Origin: FEB-25 sp963822175
GTDB lineage: Bacteria; Chloroflexota; Anaerolineae; Anaerolineales; UBA4823
Assembly: GCA_963822175.1 (NCBI GenBank)
Contig: CAWGGJ010000008.1
Span: 744,001-808,000 of the forward strand
Reading direction: 5' to 3'
DNA length: 64,000 nucleotides
Within the stretch, counting starts at the first letter, position 1; each line of letters opens with the position of its first letter. Of the stretch, positions 18,635 to 28,698 are shown piece after piece. Both the position numbers and the translations under genes were made by a program. Under the pieces are notes generated by a model. The model saw only the letters and a program-made list of their open reading frames with translations, made no database searches and was not told the DNA's origin.

Positions 18635-20689
18635 TTAGTAATCTAACAATGATTGTATCCCGTTTTTAATGCGTTCAACGCTGGGTAGTACTGCTTCCAT
18701 GAGATCAATATTATAGGGGATGGGAATATCCGGAGTGGCGATACGTGAGATGGGGGCATCCAGGTCAGAAAAGGCTTGCTCATTCACTGTGGCAATAATT
18801 TCACCCGCAAATCCATTGGTTATTGTGTCTTCATGGACGATCATCATCTTACCAGTGCGATGAAGACTTTCCAGTACTGTAGGAATATCCCAAGGAAGTA
18901 TGGTACGCAGGTCAAGCAAAATTATCCGCCCTTGGAAAGCTTTAGCCGCCTCCAGGCAGCGGTAAACCATTGCTCCCCAGGTGATCAAGGTCAACTCATT
19001 CCCATCGGTGAGTTTCGCAGCTTTGCCAAACGGAAGGCAATAATCATCTCCTGGATATGGACGACGCCCTTCAGGAGAATCATACAACGCACGGTGCTCG
19101 AAAAAGAAGGTCGGGTCATCTCCACGCAGGGCTGTACGTAATAGACCTACCGCATCTTCAGCATTGGAAGGATAGGCAATCCGCCAACCGATGAAATGAG
19201 CATATACTGCTTCGGCTGAAACACTGTGCCATGGATCCCCGGTTTTTTTTGCAAAGCCCAGCGGCATTCGAACCAGAACCGGGGCAGCAAAATGATTGGC
19301 AGTTCGCCAGCGTAATGTTCCCAGATCGGTGAGCTGTTCATGGGCAGGGTCTGCATACTTGCGGAATTGAATTTCAGCCACAGGGAGTAACCCTGCTAAA
19401 GCCATCCCGGTCGATCGGCCGATGATGCCATCTTCGTTCAATGAAGTGTCAAAGACCCGATCCTCACCAAAGCGGGATTGCATTCCCTGAGTGGCTCCAT
19501 GCACACCACCTTTCACACCGACATCTTCACCAAAAACCAGGATGCGAGGATTTTCCTCCATCTCAACTTCCAATGTACGCCGTATGGCATCGATGAAATT
19601 CATGCGTGCACCAGCAGGCTGTGGATTGGGTGATCCAAGAGGCAGGAAATGTCCTCCAGGCCGTAGACCTCCTTGTATTGGATTTTTTCCGGCGAAGAAT
19701 ACATGCTCAAGCGCTGAGTCTGGGGTTGGTCCTGGTGTTGTTTTTGCTATCTCTACTGCATCTTGAAGTTCGTGATCTACTTTTTTCTCAAGGTCCTCCC
19801 AACCAGGTTGATCGATCATGCCCTGTGCAATCATGTAATTCTTTAATTGTGGTAGGGGGTCACGCGATGCTTCCTCCATACGCTGTTCAACTGACTTATA
19901 CGTTTGTGTATCCACATAGGTATGGCCCATCAAGCGCGGAACCTGCAATCGCAACAGAAACGGCCCGCCATCCGACCGGATAAATCCAATAGCCTCCTGG
20001 ATCGCTAACCAGGTTGATTCTGGATCAGTGCCATCAACATCTCCTGTTTTCAGGTTTTCATAATTAGCAAGGTTTGCAGCAATATTTCCACCGGGTGTCT
20101 GGCATAGTGAAGGCACCGACAGACCATACTGGTTATCCTCAATGAAGAACAGGAAGGGGTACCACAATGTTGTGACAATATTCAATGCTGCCCAGAAACC
20201 ATTGGCCGCTACTGAGCCTTCACCACCTATTGCAACTGCGATTGCCCCATTCCACTCCGGTTCCTCCAGCACCTGGGAGTGATAGCGAATGGATTGCGCC
20301 CAGCCTGCTGCGGGAGAGTATTGCGCACCAACATTTCCGGATGTTGGCAGGACGGTTAATTTTCCGTTGCCGGGAAGATTATACATAACACCCGTGTCCC
20401 GTCCTTCGGACGGACCTGCTGCACGTGCCATCCCAGCTGCCAGGGCGTCTGATGTGCGTAATCCTAGCGTAAGAAGAAATGGTCTGGACCGGTAATAAAC
20501 CGTGGCTGCATCATGGGGATGGGTAAGAGCCTGGGCAAGCAGGACCTGTGCAAGCTCATGCCCGGCTGAGGAAAACTGATATTTTATGAAGCCTTGTGGG
20601 GTAAGCTGTTCTATCTCCAGGAGATCCATTTTCCTGGAGAGTAGGACTTTGTGAGCAACTTCGAGCCAATTCGGTGAATTTTCTGCCAT
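18635..20689 (-). CDS. 2-oxoacid dehydrogenase E1 component, alpha and beta subunits fused
   Basis: The 684-residue protein joins an E1 alpha half (residues ~1-345) and an E1 beta half (~365-684). The alpha half has the TPP site GGEGSVAANGFWAALN followed by FIEDNQYGLSVP. The beta half has FGEDVGVKGGVHGAT, DTSLNEDGIIGRSTGMAL and VHEDTITNGFAGEI. It decarboxylates a 2-oxoacid (branched-chain or pyruvate) with TPP and would pass the acyl group to a lipoylated E2. No E2 or E3 gene is in the window. The fused layout is most like branched-chain (2-oxoisovalerate) E1 enzymes, but the substrate is an inference. Confidence 0.9.
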   Translation of the reverse strand: MAENSPNWLEVAHKVLLSRKMDLLEIEQLTPQGFIKYQFSSAGHELAQVLLAQALTHPHDAATVYYRSRPFLLTLGLRTSDALAAGMARAAGPSEGRDTGVMYNLPGNGKLTVLPTSGNVGAQYSPAAGWAQSIRYHSQVLEEPEWNGAIAVAIGGEGSVAANGFWAALNIVTTLWYPFLFFIEDNQYGLSVPSLCQTPGGNIAANLANYENLKTGDVDGTDPESTWLAIQEAIGFIRSDGGPFLLRLQVPRLMGHTYVDTQTYKSVEQRMEEASRDPLPQLKNYMIAQGMIDQPGWEDLEKKVDHELQDAVEIAKTTPGPTPDSALEHVFFAGKNPIQGGLRPGGHFLPLGSPNPQPAGARMNFIDAIRRTLEVEMEENPRILVFGEDVGVKGGVHGATQGMQSRFGEDRVFDTSLNEDGIIGRSTGMALAGLLPVAEIQFRKYADPAHEQLTDLGTLRWRTANHFAAPVLVRMPLGFAKKTGDPWHSVSAEAVYAHFIGWRIAYPSNAEDAVGLLRTALRGDDPTFFFEHRALYDSPEGRRPYPGDDYCLPFGKAAKLTDGNELTLITWGAMVYRCLEAAKAFQGRIILLDLRTILPWDIPTVLESLHRTGKMMIVHEDTITNGFAGEIIATVNEQAFSDLDAPISRIATPDIPIPYNIDLMEAVLPSVERIKNGIQSLLDY

Positions 20690-20735
20690 TTAGACTTTTC
20701 CATTTATTTGAGATACTAATCCAAAGGATCACTTA

Positions 20736-22092
20736 TTATGAGACGATCTCTGCGGGTGGGATCGAAAACTCAATCTCATCCCGTTGATGCACATGATCGA
20801 TTACCTGTCGACTGCGGTACCAGAGCCAGGCAGTCTGGATTAATGTGCTTAATACAAATGAAGTCAGGCCGATATATAAACCGATCACTTTTCCCGATAG
20901 GACTCCGAAAATTAACGTGGCAAAGTTTACGATTAAATAAACAACCACTGCTTCTGTTATCCCCTTCGTTTTATGGCTGTGCAATAAAGCTCCCTGGTAC
21001 CAGGATTGCAGCACCGCAAGGGCAGGCATAGGTAATGTGATCCAAATCCCGGTTTGGGCAAGGATAGCCAAGTTATCGGGCAAAGCTGAGATCGTTTGGA
21101 ACCAAATACTTGATATTGGCGTTGCCAGGATCAGCAACCAGAATTCCAGTTAAGATGATAATCAGGTTAACTGCAAATTTCCACAACTTTTTTACGGCCT
21201 GGAATTCATCCATTAATGCGACAACAACTTCATTATAAGCAATCCCTGCACTACGAAACATGAAGATGAAGCCACTCACCACTGCCCACGTCGCTAATGA
21301 CTCGATGGGGTGTGGCATGCGGCTTAATGCAGCAGCGCCAATGGGTTGAACGAGTAATGATAGGAGTGATGTCAGGACCAGAGGATTATAAAACGAAAAA
21401 AAAGCTTGCCAGGTTAGGGGCGTCTGAACAGCTGGGGCAGGTATTACTTCATTTTTTATGACTGGTCGGGAAATAATACCAACATAGATCGCTTCACTGA
21501 CTACACCGGCGATGACTGCACAGGTTGCCACAATAATTCCTGAAATATCGTGAATAGCGTACCCAATCGCCAACACAAGCAGATCAGCACTCAAGCGGAT
21601 TAATGTTCCGGTGCTTACAGTCTTGGAGTGGCCGAAGCGGATCAACATCCCCTGGTGGAAGCGACGGTAGGCAATCGACCAGGTCCATGGGGTCATGATC
21701 ATAAGGCCTATCCGGGCAGGTTCAACGATTGCCTGGGGTGCACCCAACAATTGTTCTACGATTATGTAATAAAGCGGAGTGAATGCAATCAAAATGTGAA
21801 CAAGGGTAAGAACCGCACCACTAATCATCATGAAGCGGTGGATTTTGGAAAAGGATGCCCAATCCTTGCTGAGGGCAGTAGATGCAGCTAAAAGCATAAT
21901 GATGGGAGATTCGATTATTAATGCAAGGGGGAAGATGATCCCACCATAAGCAGCAAGGCTGATTTCAGGATACTCTAAACGAGCGATCACAGCACTAATT
22001 ATTGGTAACTCGATGCCCATCAATAACCAGCTGGCAGCCAATGGCCACCAGGTTTGAAAAATTTTACGAGAGGTTAGTTGAGAAACAAGCAT
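20736..22092 (-). pseudogene. MATE-like multidrug/polytopic transporter gene, frameshifted
   Basis: Two reading frames cover one polytopic membrane protein of about 450 residues. The first, from ATG 22092 to ~21125, contains about nine hydrophobic spans and RRFHQGMLIRFGHSKTVS, a pattern like ANKH/MATE-type transporters. The second, ~21137 to 20736, continues with ISSIWFQTISALPDNL, more spans and a charged tail. The frames join near 21121-21137, where LTGILV runs into LILATPISS if one base is removed. The second part has no start of its own that makes sense. Either a real frameshift has broken the gene or the assembly has one extra base. Family placement is moderate. Confidence 0.75.
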
Positions 22093-22265
22093 GATTAGGA
22101 TAATCCCCCGATCTTATGATCAGGTGAAAGATTAGTATAGCATTTGTTCACCCTCTATAGTTAAGTGTTTGGTAAATTGGTAAATTAAAGCTGTCAATAG
22201 AGTAGAATTGGTGAAGATAATCCTAAATAAGGGATGCAAGATGAAACGATGGATATGGAGAAATA

Positions 22266-22802
22266 ATGCCCGCTGAAATGAATTCAATCCCCATTGAAGA
22301 ATCTTACTGGGTCGTGCCTGATCGTTTTAGGGCTGGAGAGTATCCAGGTGCACTCAATGATAGTGAAGCAAGAAGAAAACTACGTTGGTTATTAAATCAA
22401 GGCATCAATTTTTTCATGGATCTCACCGAGGCTGGTGAATATGGCTTGCGACCTTATGAGAAATTATTATATGTAGAGGCAAGTAAAGTACACGCCCATG
22501 TATTATATAAACGTCTTCCGCTCCATGACTTTAGCAGACCAACTCCGAAGGTAATGGTTGAAATCCTGGATACGATTGACCTGGCTATTGCTGAGGGGAA
22601 AAATATCTATCTGCATTGTTTTGGTGGTAAAGGTCGAACCGGTACCGTAGTTGGATGCTACCTGGCGAGGCACGGGAACGCGGGAGAAAATGCACTGTTA
22701 TTGATCCAGGAATTACGCAAAGATATGCCAGGAAAATATGAGAAATCTCCTGAGACTGATAACCAGAGAAAGATGGTGATGGAATGGACCAGGAGTCGAT
22801 GA
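22266..22802 (+). CDS. Dual-specificity-like protein tyrosine phosphatase
   Basis: The 178-residue protein has the cysteine phosphatase signature HCFGGKGRTG (CX5R; residues ~119-128) with the preceding KNIYLH strand. A likely general-acid aspartate lies in RLPLHDFSRP. It should dephosphorylate phosphoproteins or another phosphomonoester by a cysteinyl-phosphate intermediate. The closest fold class is the small atypical DSP group (IPR000387-type). The next gene overlaps its 3' end, so the two are translated from one mRNA. Confidence 0.85.
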   Translation: MPAEMNSIPIEESYWVVPDRFRAGEYPGALNDSEARRKLRWLLNQGINFFMDLTEAGEYGLRPYEKLLYVEASKVHAHVLYKRLPLHDFSRPTPKVMVEILDTIDLAIAEGKNIYLHCFGGKGRTGTVVGCYLARHGNAGENALLLIQELRKDMPGKYEKSPETDNQRKMVMEWTRSR

Positions 22803-23936
22803 ATCTATCCACCGAATTAGATCCTGAGCGACAAAAGCGGGCTAAGCAATATGCACGCATCAACCGGCGTTTGATGCTCGTGGATTTGTTCATCAGTGGG
22901 GTGTACGTGCTGGCATGGTTGGCGTTCGGCTGGTCAACAAAATTGAAAGACTGGCTGATCCAATTTACCACCAATGAATGGCTGCTGGTTTTTTTATTTT
23001 CAGTCGTCTTTGGTGGAATATTATTCATCATCAACCTGCCACTGTCCTATTACCAGGGTTACATATTACCTCACCGTTTTGAATTATCAAACCAGGATCG
23101 ATCTGGATGGGTAATGGACCAGGTGAAAGGAATTGGGCTGGGTGGGGTGGTGGGGATGATCGTAATTGAAATCATTTATGCTGTTTTACGTGTATCACCC
23201 ACCTTATGGTGGTTGTGGGCAGCGGTGATATTGTTGGTTTTCAATGTGATCCTGGCAAATATCGCTCCGACTGTGCTGATGCCATTATTCAATAAATTTG
23301 TTCCTCTTGGGGATGAGCATGCAGAACTGGCTAACCGGTTGATGGAGCTGGCAAAACGTTCGGGTACATCCGTCAGGGGTGTGTTCAAGTTTGACATGAG
23401 CAAACGGACGAAACAAGCGAATGCAGGTTTGACAGGACTCGGGAACACACGGCGAATAATTGTTGGAGATACCTTACTCAATGAATTCACGCCGGATGAA
23501 ATTGAAACCATCCTGGCGCATGAGCTGGGTCATCAGGTGAACAAGGATATTCCTTTAGGTATCCTGTTTGGCAGCCTCACCACCATGGTGGGGTTATATC
23601 TGGCATCAGTTGGATTGAATTGGGGCGTGATGTACTTCAATTTTGAAAGTGTTGCAGATATTGCTGCACTTCCCCTATTTGTGCTGGTGCTGGGGTTATT
23701 TGGTATGGTGACCATGCCAATAGAAAATGGCTTTTCGCGCTGGCGTGAACGCCGGGCTGATGAATATGCACTGTCTTTAACTCACAATGGAGTGGCTTAT
23801 GCATCTGCGTTAAAACGCCTGGCAAACCAGAAATCTTGCAGATGCTGATCCTGAAGCCTGGGTGGAGTGGTTGTTATATTCCCATCCTGCTTTGGGAAAA
23901 CGAATCGCCATGGCTGAACGTGAAATTCAGGTATAA
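22784..23936 (+). pseudogene. M48 family zinc metalloprotease (Ste24/HtpX type), frameshifted near the 3' end
   Basis: The membrane protease has spans near the N-terminus, the zinc site HELGHQVNKD, a later Glu in the ERRADEYAL helix and two spans between. This is the CAAX-protease-1 (Ste24) layout. It degrades or clips membrane proteins. The reading frame is interrupted at AAA 23831-23833: as written it ends at 23848, but removing one A restores ADADPEAWVEWLLYSHPALG and a natural end at 23936, which matches the conserved SHP tail of this family. Loss of the tail is either a sequencing error in a short A run or a true mutation. ATG 22784 or 22799 (ATGA overlap) could be the start. Confidence 0.85.
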
Positions 23937-23951
23937 ATTGAGTGAGGAAAT

Positions 23952-23987
23952 AAAAAGAGAGACGCTGGAAAATTGTCTCTCTTTTTT
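23952..23987. terminator. Bidirectional intrinsic terminator
   Basis: A hairpin with arms AAAAAGAGAGAC (23952-23963) and GTCTCTCTTTTTT (23975-23987) sits between the convergent M48 protease and PspC genes. The A run on one side and the T run on the other mean it can work on both strands. Confidence 0.85.
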
Positions 23988-24007
23988 AATTTGTTATGAT
24001 TTTGGAT

Positions 24008-24205
24008 TTATTCGTTGGGAATAACAATCCAAAAAAGCAAGTAAAGCAGGAACCCAGGCACACCACCGGGTAGCAGGGCAAGCATAAATGCCAGGCGAAA
24101 CCAAAAGGCACTGATCCCGAAAAAATCTGCCAGCCCACCACATACACCTGCAAAGATACGATTGTGCCTTGATCGGCGTAATTTTTTGCGCTCATCTGGT
24201 GACAT
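24008..24205 (-). CDS. PspC-domain membrane protein
   Basis: The protein is a single PspC domain of 65 residues: a basic N-terminus (RKKLRRSRHNR), the diagnostic FAGVCGGLADFFGI, and two hydrophobic stretches. AGGAGG at 24212-24217 abuts ATG 24211, so the better start is ATG 24205 at a spacing of 6 nt. PspC proteins sit in the inner membrane and take part in envelope stress responses; here no pspA or pspB is near. It is too short to say more. Confidence 0.88.
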   Translation of the reverse strand: MSPDERKKLRRSRHNRIFAGVCGGLADFFGISAFWFRLAFMLALLPGGVPGFLLYLLFWIVIPNE

Positions 24206-24291
24206 ATTCATCCTCCTGTGAACCAATGCTGAATTATTCGTGGTTCATTTTAATTTACGCAACATTACCAAATAAGTTGCACCGGGTGAAA

Positions 24292-24804
24292 TTACCACCT
24301 GTCCCAGTGGAGGATGTCACTGAGTGGTTTACGGCCGGTTTTCTTAGGTTGATTGGTTAAAACATCCGCATCTTGCGGATAGCCAAATGATATTGCAATG
24401 TGTAAGGACAATTCTTGAGGGAATCCCAGAAGTTCTCGGGCTTTGTCAGGATCATATATTGATGCCAGGCACGATCCAATTCCCAGCTCCCAGGCTATCA
24501 ATTGCATATATGCTGCTGCCTGGCCGATGTCAAACATCGTCTGGAATTTCTCACCAGGGTCTGGGTGGACGATGGCAACCCCAATGGCAGCCCCAGCAAG
24601 ATGTCCAGCATATGCTCCACAATCAGCAAGTGATTTGAGGGTGGGTTTATTTGTGATGGCGATGAATTCCCATGGTTGGGTGTTTTTTGAAGATTGTGCT
24701 CTTCGACCTGCGTTAAGGATGGTTAGAATTATGTCTTCGGGAATGGCCCGGTCGTTAAATATCCTGACCGCTCTTTTAAGACGGATGGCTTCTGATACAT
24801 TCAT
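24292..24804 (-). CDS. Nitroreductase family FMN protein
   Basis: The 170-residue protein matches the nitroreductase fold. SEAIRLKRAVRIFNDRAIP carries the FMN-phosphate-binding Arg pair, SSKNTQPWEFIAI is the conserved second motif, and GIGSCLASIYDPDKARELLG is the C-terminal motif. It reduces nitro compounds, quinones or another substrate with NAD(P)H and FMN; the physiological substrate is unknown. It is somewhat short for the family, typical of the compact subgroup. Confidence 0.87.
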   Translation of the reverse strand: MNVSEAIRLKRAVRIFNDRAIPEDIILTILNAGRRAQSSKNTQPWEFIAITNKPTLKSLADCGAYAGHLAGAAIGVAIVHPDPGEKFQTMFDIGQAAAYMQLIAWELGIGSCLASIYDPDKARELLGFPQELSLHIAISFGYPQDADVLTNQPKKTGRKPLSDILHWDRW

Positions 24805-24962
24805 GTCTTATTCCTATTTAGGTAATTAATTACTGATTGGATGGGTATGGAAAAAATCCTCAAGATTATACTCCACCAGGTTAATTAACCGCCTTATAAT
24901 CGTGATGGGCAGGAATAGAAGAATAACGATTATACGGCTGGGGTTTTCACAGGAATCCGGTT

Positions 24963-25155
24963 ATGAGCGAGCAAAAAATCCAAAAAAAGAGTGAGGTATC
25001 GGAAACGATGTTGATGACGCTTTATCTTTGATCATTGGCATCCGAGCGACCGGATGCACAGAACAAGGATGAGAAGGCTGATGAAATAGTCAACCGCATG
25101 CGTTATGATTTCAATTGGACAAAACGAGTTCCCATGAGTGAGGTTAACAAAGTGA
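24963..25155 (+). pseudogene. N-terminal relic of a leucine-carboxyl-methyltransferase-family (LCM) SAM methyltransferase
   Basis: From ATG 24963 (AGGA upstream) the frame reads SEVSETMLMTLYL, an in-frame TGA at 25029-25031, then SLASERPDA, ADEIVNRMRYDFNW and MSEVNKV. This matches the N-terminus of LCM-type methyltransferases (bulky carboxyl or polyketide-like methylation), where the stop position is normally Arg; CGA to TGA is one change. The reading frame stays intact after the stop but the rest of the gene is missing and passes into another gene's remains at ~25155. It is a dead fragment in a 640-bp stretch without an intact gene. Confidence 0.65.
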
Positions 25156-25386
25156 CGATCTTACATCTGCAATGGAAGGGCATTCGTCCCATCTTTCGAT
25201 GTTCCACATGACCAGGAAGCATATGAATTCAATTTGCAGCGATTGATGCCTGACCACAAGGTGGTTGGTGTATCAGCAAGAGAAATTTTGCTCGGTGGCG
25301 GTAATATTCACTGTATCACGCAACAGCAACCGAGTTGGAAGGATTATAAACAACAGATAGGGATTAGCGAGCTGTGTTATGAATAG
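25156..25386 (+). pseudogene. C-terminal relic of agmatine deiminase
   Basis: A frame from 25156 to TAG 25384-25386 encodes about 76 residues: YICNGRAFVPSFDVPHDQ, then REILLGGGNIHCITQQQP. The second stretch contains the active-site Cys segment (GGGNIHCITQQQP) that is diagnostic for agmatine deiminases and related peptidyl-arginine deiminases. The N-terminal three quarters of the gene are missing. It lies in a different frame from the methyltransferase relic before it, so a deletion probably joined the two. No function is expected. Confidence 0.75.
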
Positions 25387-25444
25387 AAATACCTGGACAT
25401 TGGACTGCCCAGGTAGTAATTTGTTTAGATTAGGTAAAATTTAT

Positions 25445-26518
25445 CTACTTGATCAATCCAAGTGAGTGGTAAAAGCGTTCTTTATCTAAATATGTATCCA
25501 GGAGGGTTTGAAATTGTTTTAACTTTGTGGTCTGACCAAGACGGGTTTTCCCAAAGAATTTTTCGATCTGTTCAATCGTTTCCATGGTATTCGTACGGAC
25601 CAATAAAACAGCAATACCAAATTCCTCAGCTTGCTTGATCACCAGGGGGCTTGGACGTAGATTACCGGTGAGAATAAGGCAGGTGGTGGATGTTTCTAAA
25701 GCCGCCAGCTGAATATCCGTTCGGTCTCCACCGGTTATCACTGCTTTGTTGGAGGATCTGCGGAAGCGGCTGAGGGCAGCATCAGCGGTCATGGCACCTA
25801 CAGTCAGGTTCTCCACCAGGGCTTCAGCCCGCTGATACTTGGTAAGGACTTCTGCTTCCAGGAGCTTGATCAGCTCACCGACGGTCAGTGCTGATAATCC
25901 ACGCACTTCAGGTAAGATGCCAAATACCTTAACCTCCTTTTTCTCCAGGAATGGAACCGCTATTTTCGTGACGAACTCCATGGCATCGTCTGGGACGCGA
26001 TTGATGAGGATCCCACAAAAGGCTTCTCCCAACCTTGCCTGGGTCGATAAGACATCATCCAGCATGCGTACTTCCTCGCGGTATTTGGCAATCACGAGAG
26101 CCTGGCTCCCCAGCTTTTTTACCACACCTACAGTAGGTAAGCCAACAACATACCCTTCTCGCAGGCTGCCTCCACCTTCCAGGATCAACATATCTTTATC
26201 CACGCTTGCAGCATTGAATGCCTTCAACACTTTTTCCATCAGATCTTCAGGGTTGGGATCGATCAATCGAGAACGCAGGAAATCAGGGGTGATGACGACG
26301 GGAGAAAGATCCCAGGGCTCATCCGGCAGATTTAGTATCTGTTTTACAAAGGCAGCATCTTCATCTGCAATTCGATTTCCGATCCGCCATGGCTGCAGGC
26401 TGACGGGTTTTAAATACCCGATGCGATATCCATCCATTTGCATACGTACCCCCAATGTCAGGCAAGTGGCAGTTTTCCCGGAGTATCTTTCGGCGCCAGT
26501 AATATATAGTGATTTCAT
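25445..26518 (-). CDS. P-loop/DRTGG-domain protein (phosphotransacetylase N-terminal-like)
   Basis: The 357-residue protein opens with the P-loop-containing SLYITGAERYSGKTATCLTLG of the BioD/CobB-like dethiobiotin-synthase fold, and ends with a DRTGG domain (residues ~215-320; KAVITGGDRTDIQLAALE). This pair forms the N-terminal regulatory half of some phosphate acetyltransferases, here as a stand-alone protein. It is just downstream of the ADP-forming acyl-CoA synthetase on the same strand, so a regulatory role in acetyl-CoA/acetate metabolism is plausible. The active function is unproven. Confidence 0.8.
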   Translation of the reverse strand: MKSLYITGAERYSGKTATCLTLGVRMQMDGYRIGYLKPVSLQPWRIGNRIADEDAAFVKQILNLPDEPWDLSPVVITPDFLRSRLIDPNPEDLMEKVLKAFNAASVDKDMLILEGGGSLREGYVVGLPTVGVVKKLGSQALVIAKYREEVRMLDDVLSTQARLGEAFCGILINRVPDDAMEFVTKIAVPFLEKKEVKVFGILPEVRGLSALTVGELIKLLEAEVLTKYQRAEALVENLTVGAMTADAALSRFRRSSNKAVITGGDRTDIQLAALETSTTCLILTGNLRPSPLVIKQAEEFGIAVLLVRTNTMETIEQIEKFFGKTRLGQTTKLKQFQTLLDTYLDKERFYHSLGLIK

Positions 26519-26585
26519 CGCATATTCCCTTTCATCAAGCTATCTTCTAGTTGCAAGAGCAGTCAGTACAATCCATCATTAATGA

Positions 26586-28692
26586 TTATTTCAAGACCAG
26601 GCGCATATCCAACGCCAGAGCACCTTCACCCTGGTGATATACCATAAGGGGATTAATGTCCATTTCAATGATCTCTGGGAAGTCCTGGACAAGCTGTGAT
26701 ATACGAAGAAGAGTTTCCACGATCGCTGGTTTATCAACGGGTGGCTGACCACGGACGCCATCCAAAAGAGCGTGGGCACGAATCTGGGTCAACATTTCTT
26801 CGGCTTCCTGGTTGGAGAACGGTGCTACCCGGAAGGTGACATCCTTCAAAATTTCAACATAAATTCCACCTAATCCAAAGGTAACCAGAGGGCCGAACTG
26901 AGGATCCCTGTTCATCCCCACAAGGACTTCTAATCCTCCTCCAGGTGCCATCTCCTGAACCAGGCAACCCCAAATCCTTGCCTCGGGCAGGTACCTTTGT
27001 GCACGATAAACCATCAGCTCAAATGCATCCCGAACATCCTCAGAGCTTTGCAGACCAACTTTAACGCCTCCAATGTCAGTCTTATGGAGAATATCGGGAG
27101 AGGCGATTTTAAGCACGACCGGATAACCGATTTTCCCTGCGATAATGGCAGCTTGTTCAGGTGTCTCAGCGATCTCGGAGCGGGGGATACGTAAGCCATA
27201 TGCTTTCAAAATTGCGCGTGATTCAGCATCACCGATACTCAGCCGGTTTTCCGAGCGCGCTGTCTCAAATACCATTTTGACCGCAGCAGTGTCAACCTCA
27301 AAGTGGGAGTACTCAGGTGTTGGACGCGTTTTAATAATCCGGTAGTTGGACATTGCTCGGAATGCATTGGCTGCTCTTTCAGGAAATGCATAATTAGGGA
27401 TACCGAATGATGTCAGGATATTAATTCCACTTTGAATACGAGCTTCCCCCATGAAACACCCCAGGATGGGGATTTTAATTGTTTTGGATAGTGAACCGAC
27501 AACCCTGGCGGTACCATCGATGTCGGTCATTGCCTGGGGTGTAAGCAGAACCATGATTCCATCCACATTAGGGTCATTTGCCACCTGTTCAAGTGCAAAT
27601 TGGAAGCGATCGGCACGGGCATCACCTAATACATCCACCGGGTTGGCAGCACTGGCAGCATCCGGTAAATATTGCTCCAGGGCATGGATCGTTGTTAACT
27701 CAAACCTCGCCAGGCTGAGCCCGCTTTTTTCCAATGCATCTGTTGCCAGGATACCTGGTCCGCCTGCGTTGGTGATGATTGCGATCCGATCTCCATTCAA
27801 CGGAGGTTGGTAACCCAGGGCGAGTGCCATATCAAACAGTGATTCCATTGATTCAGCTCGAAGGATACCTGCCTGTTGGAATGCAGCCTGATATGCCTGC
27901 TCAGAACCAGCCAGAGAGCCGGTGTGGGAGGAAACCGCTCGAGAGCCGGATTGGGTCACCCCCGATTTTAATGGCTACAACAGGTTTTTCGCGGGTGACT
28001 TCGCGAGCAACGCGGATAAACTCCTGCCCACTGGGCATGCCTTCACTATAAATCAGGATCACTTTACTGTGCTCGTCTTTTACCCATGCCCGTAGCAGAT
28101 CAATCTCAGAGATATCAGCTTTATTTCCGAGGCTGACAAATTTGGATAATCCCAGGCGTCCAGCCAGGGCGATATCGAGAACAGCTGTCCCCAGCGCACC
28201 AGATTGTGACATGAAAGCCATTGGACCTGATGGCGGTGTACCAGCAGCGAAGGATGCGTTCAATGGAGTAAATGAATCAATGACTCCCAGGCAGTTTGGC
28301 CCAATCAGCCGCAAGTTATATTGGTGACAGATCTGTATCAGCTCCAGCTCCCGTTCTAATCCCTCCTGGCCAGCCTCCCGGAAGCCTGCACTGATCACGA
28401 TAGCTGATGGGATTCCTTTTTGCCCACAGATTCGTAAAGCATCCGGTACATTGGGATAGGGGATGACAATAACTGCCAGGTCTATACTTTCAGGAACATT
28501 TAGCACAGATGCGTAGGCTTGAAAGCCGAGTATTTCAGTTGCCCCGGGATTAATTGGATAGACCTTTCCCTTGGATGAATATCCACCATCCTTTAAATTT
28601 TTTACGACCGCATAGCCAAGTTTCTCGGGGTTGGTCGAAGCTCCAATTACCGCAACCGATTTCGGATTGAAGAATGTATCTAGATCAGCCAT
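26586..28692 (-). pseudogene. ADP-forming acetate/acyl-CoA synthetase, frameshifted at a C run
   Basis: Two frames together encode one ~700-residue ADP-forming acyl-CoA synthetase. The first (28692 to 27960) has the CoA-binding Rossmann start SVAVIGASTNPEKLG and SQSGALGTAVLD. The second (27959 to 26586) has the phospho-His segment SSHTGSLAGSEQAYQ and an ATP-grasp half (GYPVVLKIASPDILHKTD, GGIYVEILKDVTFR). The frames join at CCCCC 27959-27963: removing one base gives KIGVTQSGSRAVSSH, which fits the family. It makes ATP from acyl-CoA or the reverse. Whether the extra base is real or an assembly error cannot be told. Confidence 0.85.
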
Positions 28693-28698
28693 TATTCA

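Noticed and set aside
24892..24937. Imperfect inverted repeat (CCTTATAATCGT ... ACGATTATACGG) as an attachment site
   Set aside because: The loop is 22 nt, one mismatch, no integrase or direct repeat nearby; it contains TATAAT boxes and may just be a weak promoter.
25029..25031. Selenocysteine codon in the methyltransferase relic, given tRNA-Sec in the window
   Set aside because: Family members have Arg here (CGA to TGA), the gene is truncated and no SECIS-like hairpin is seen directly after.
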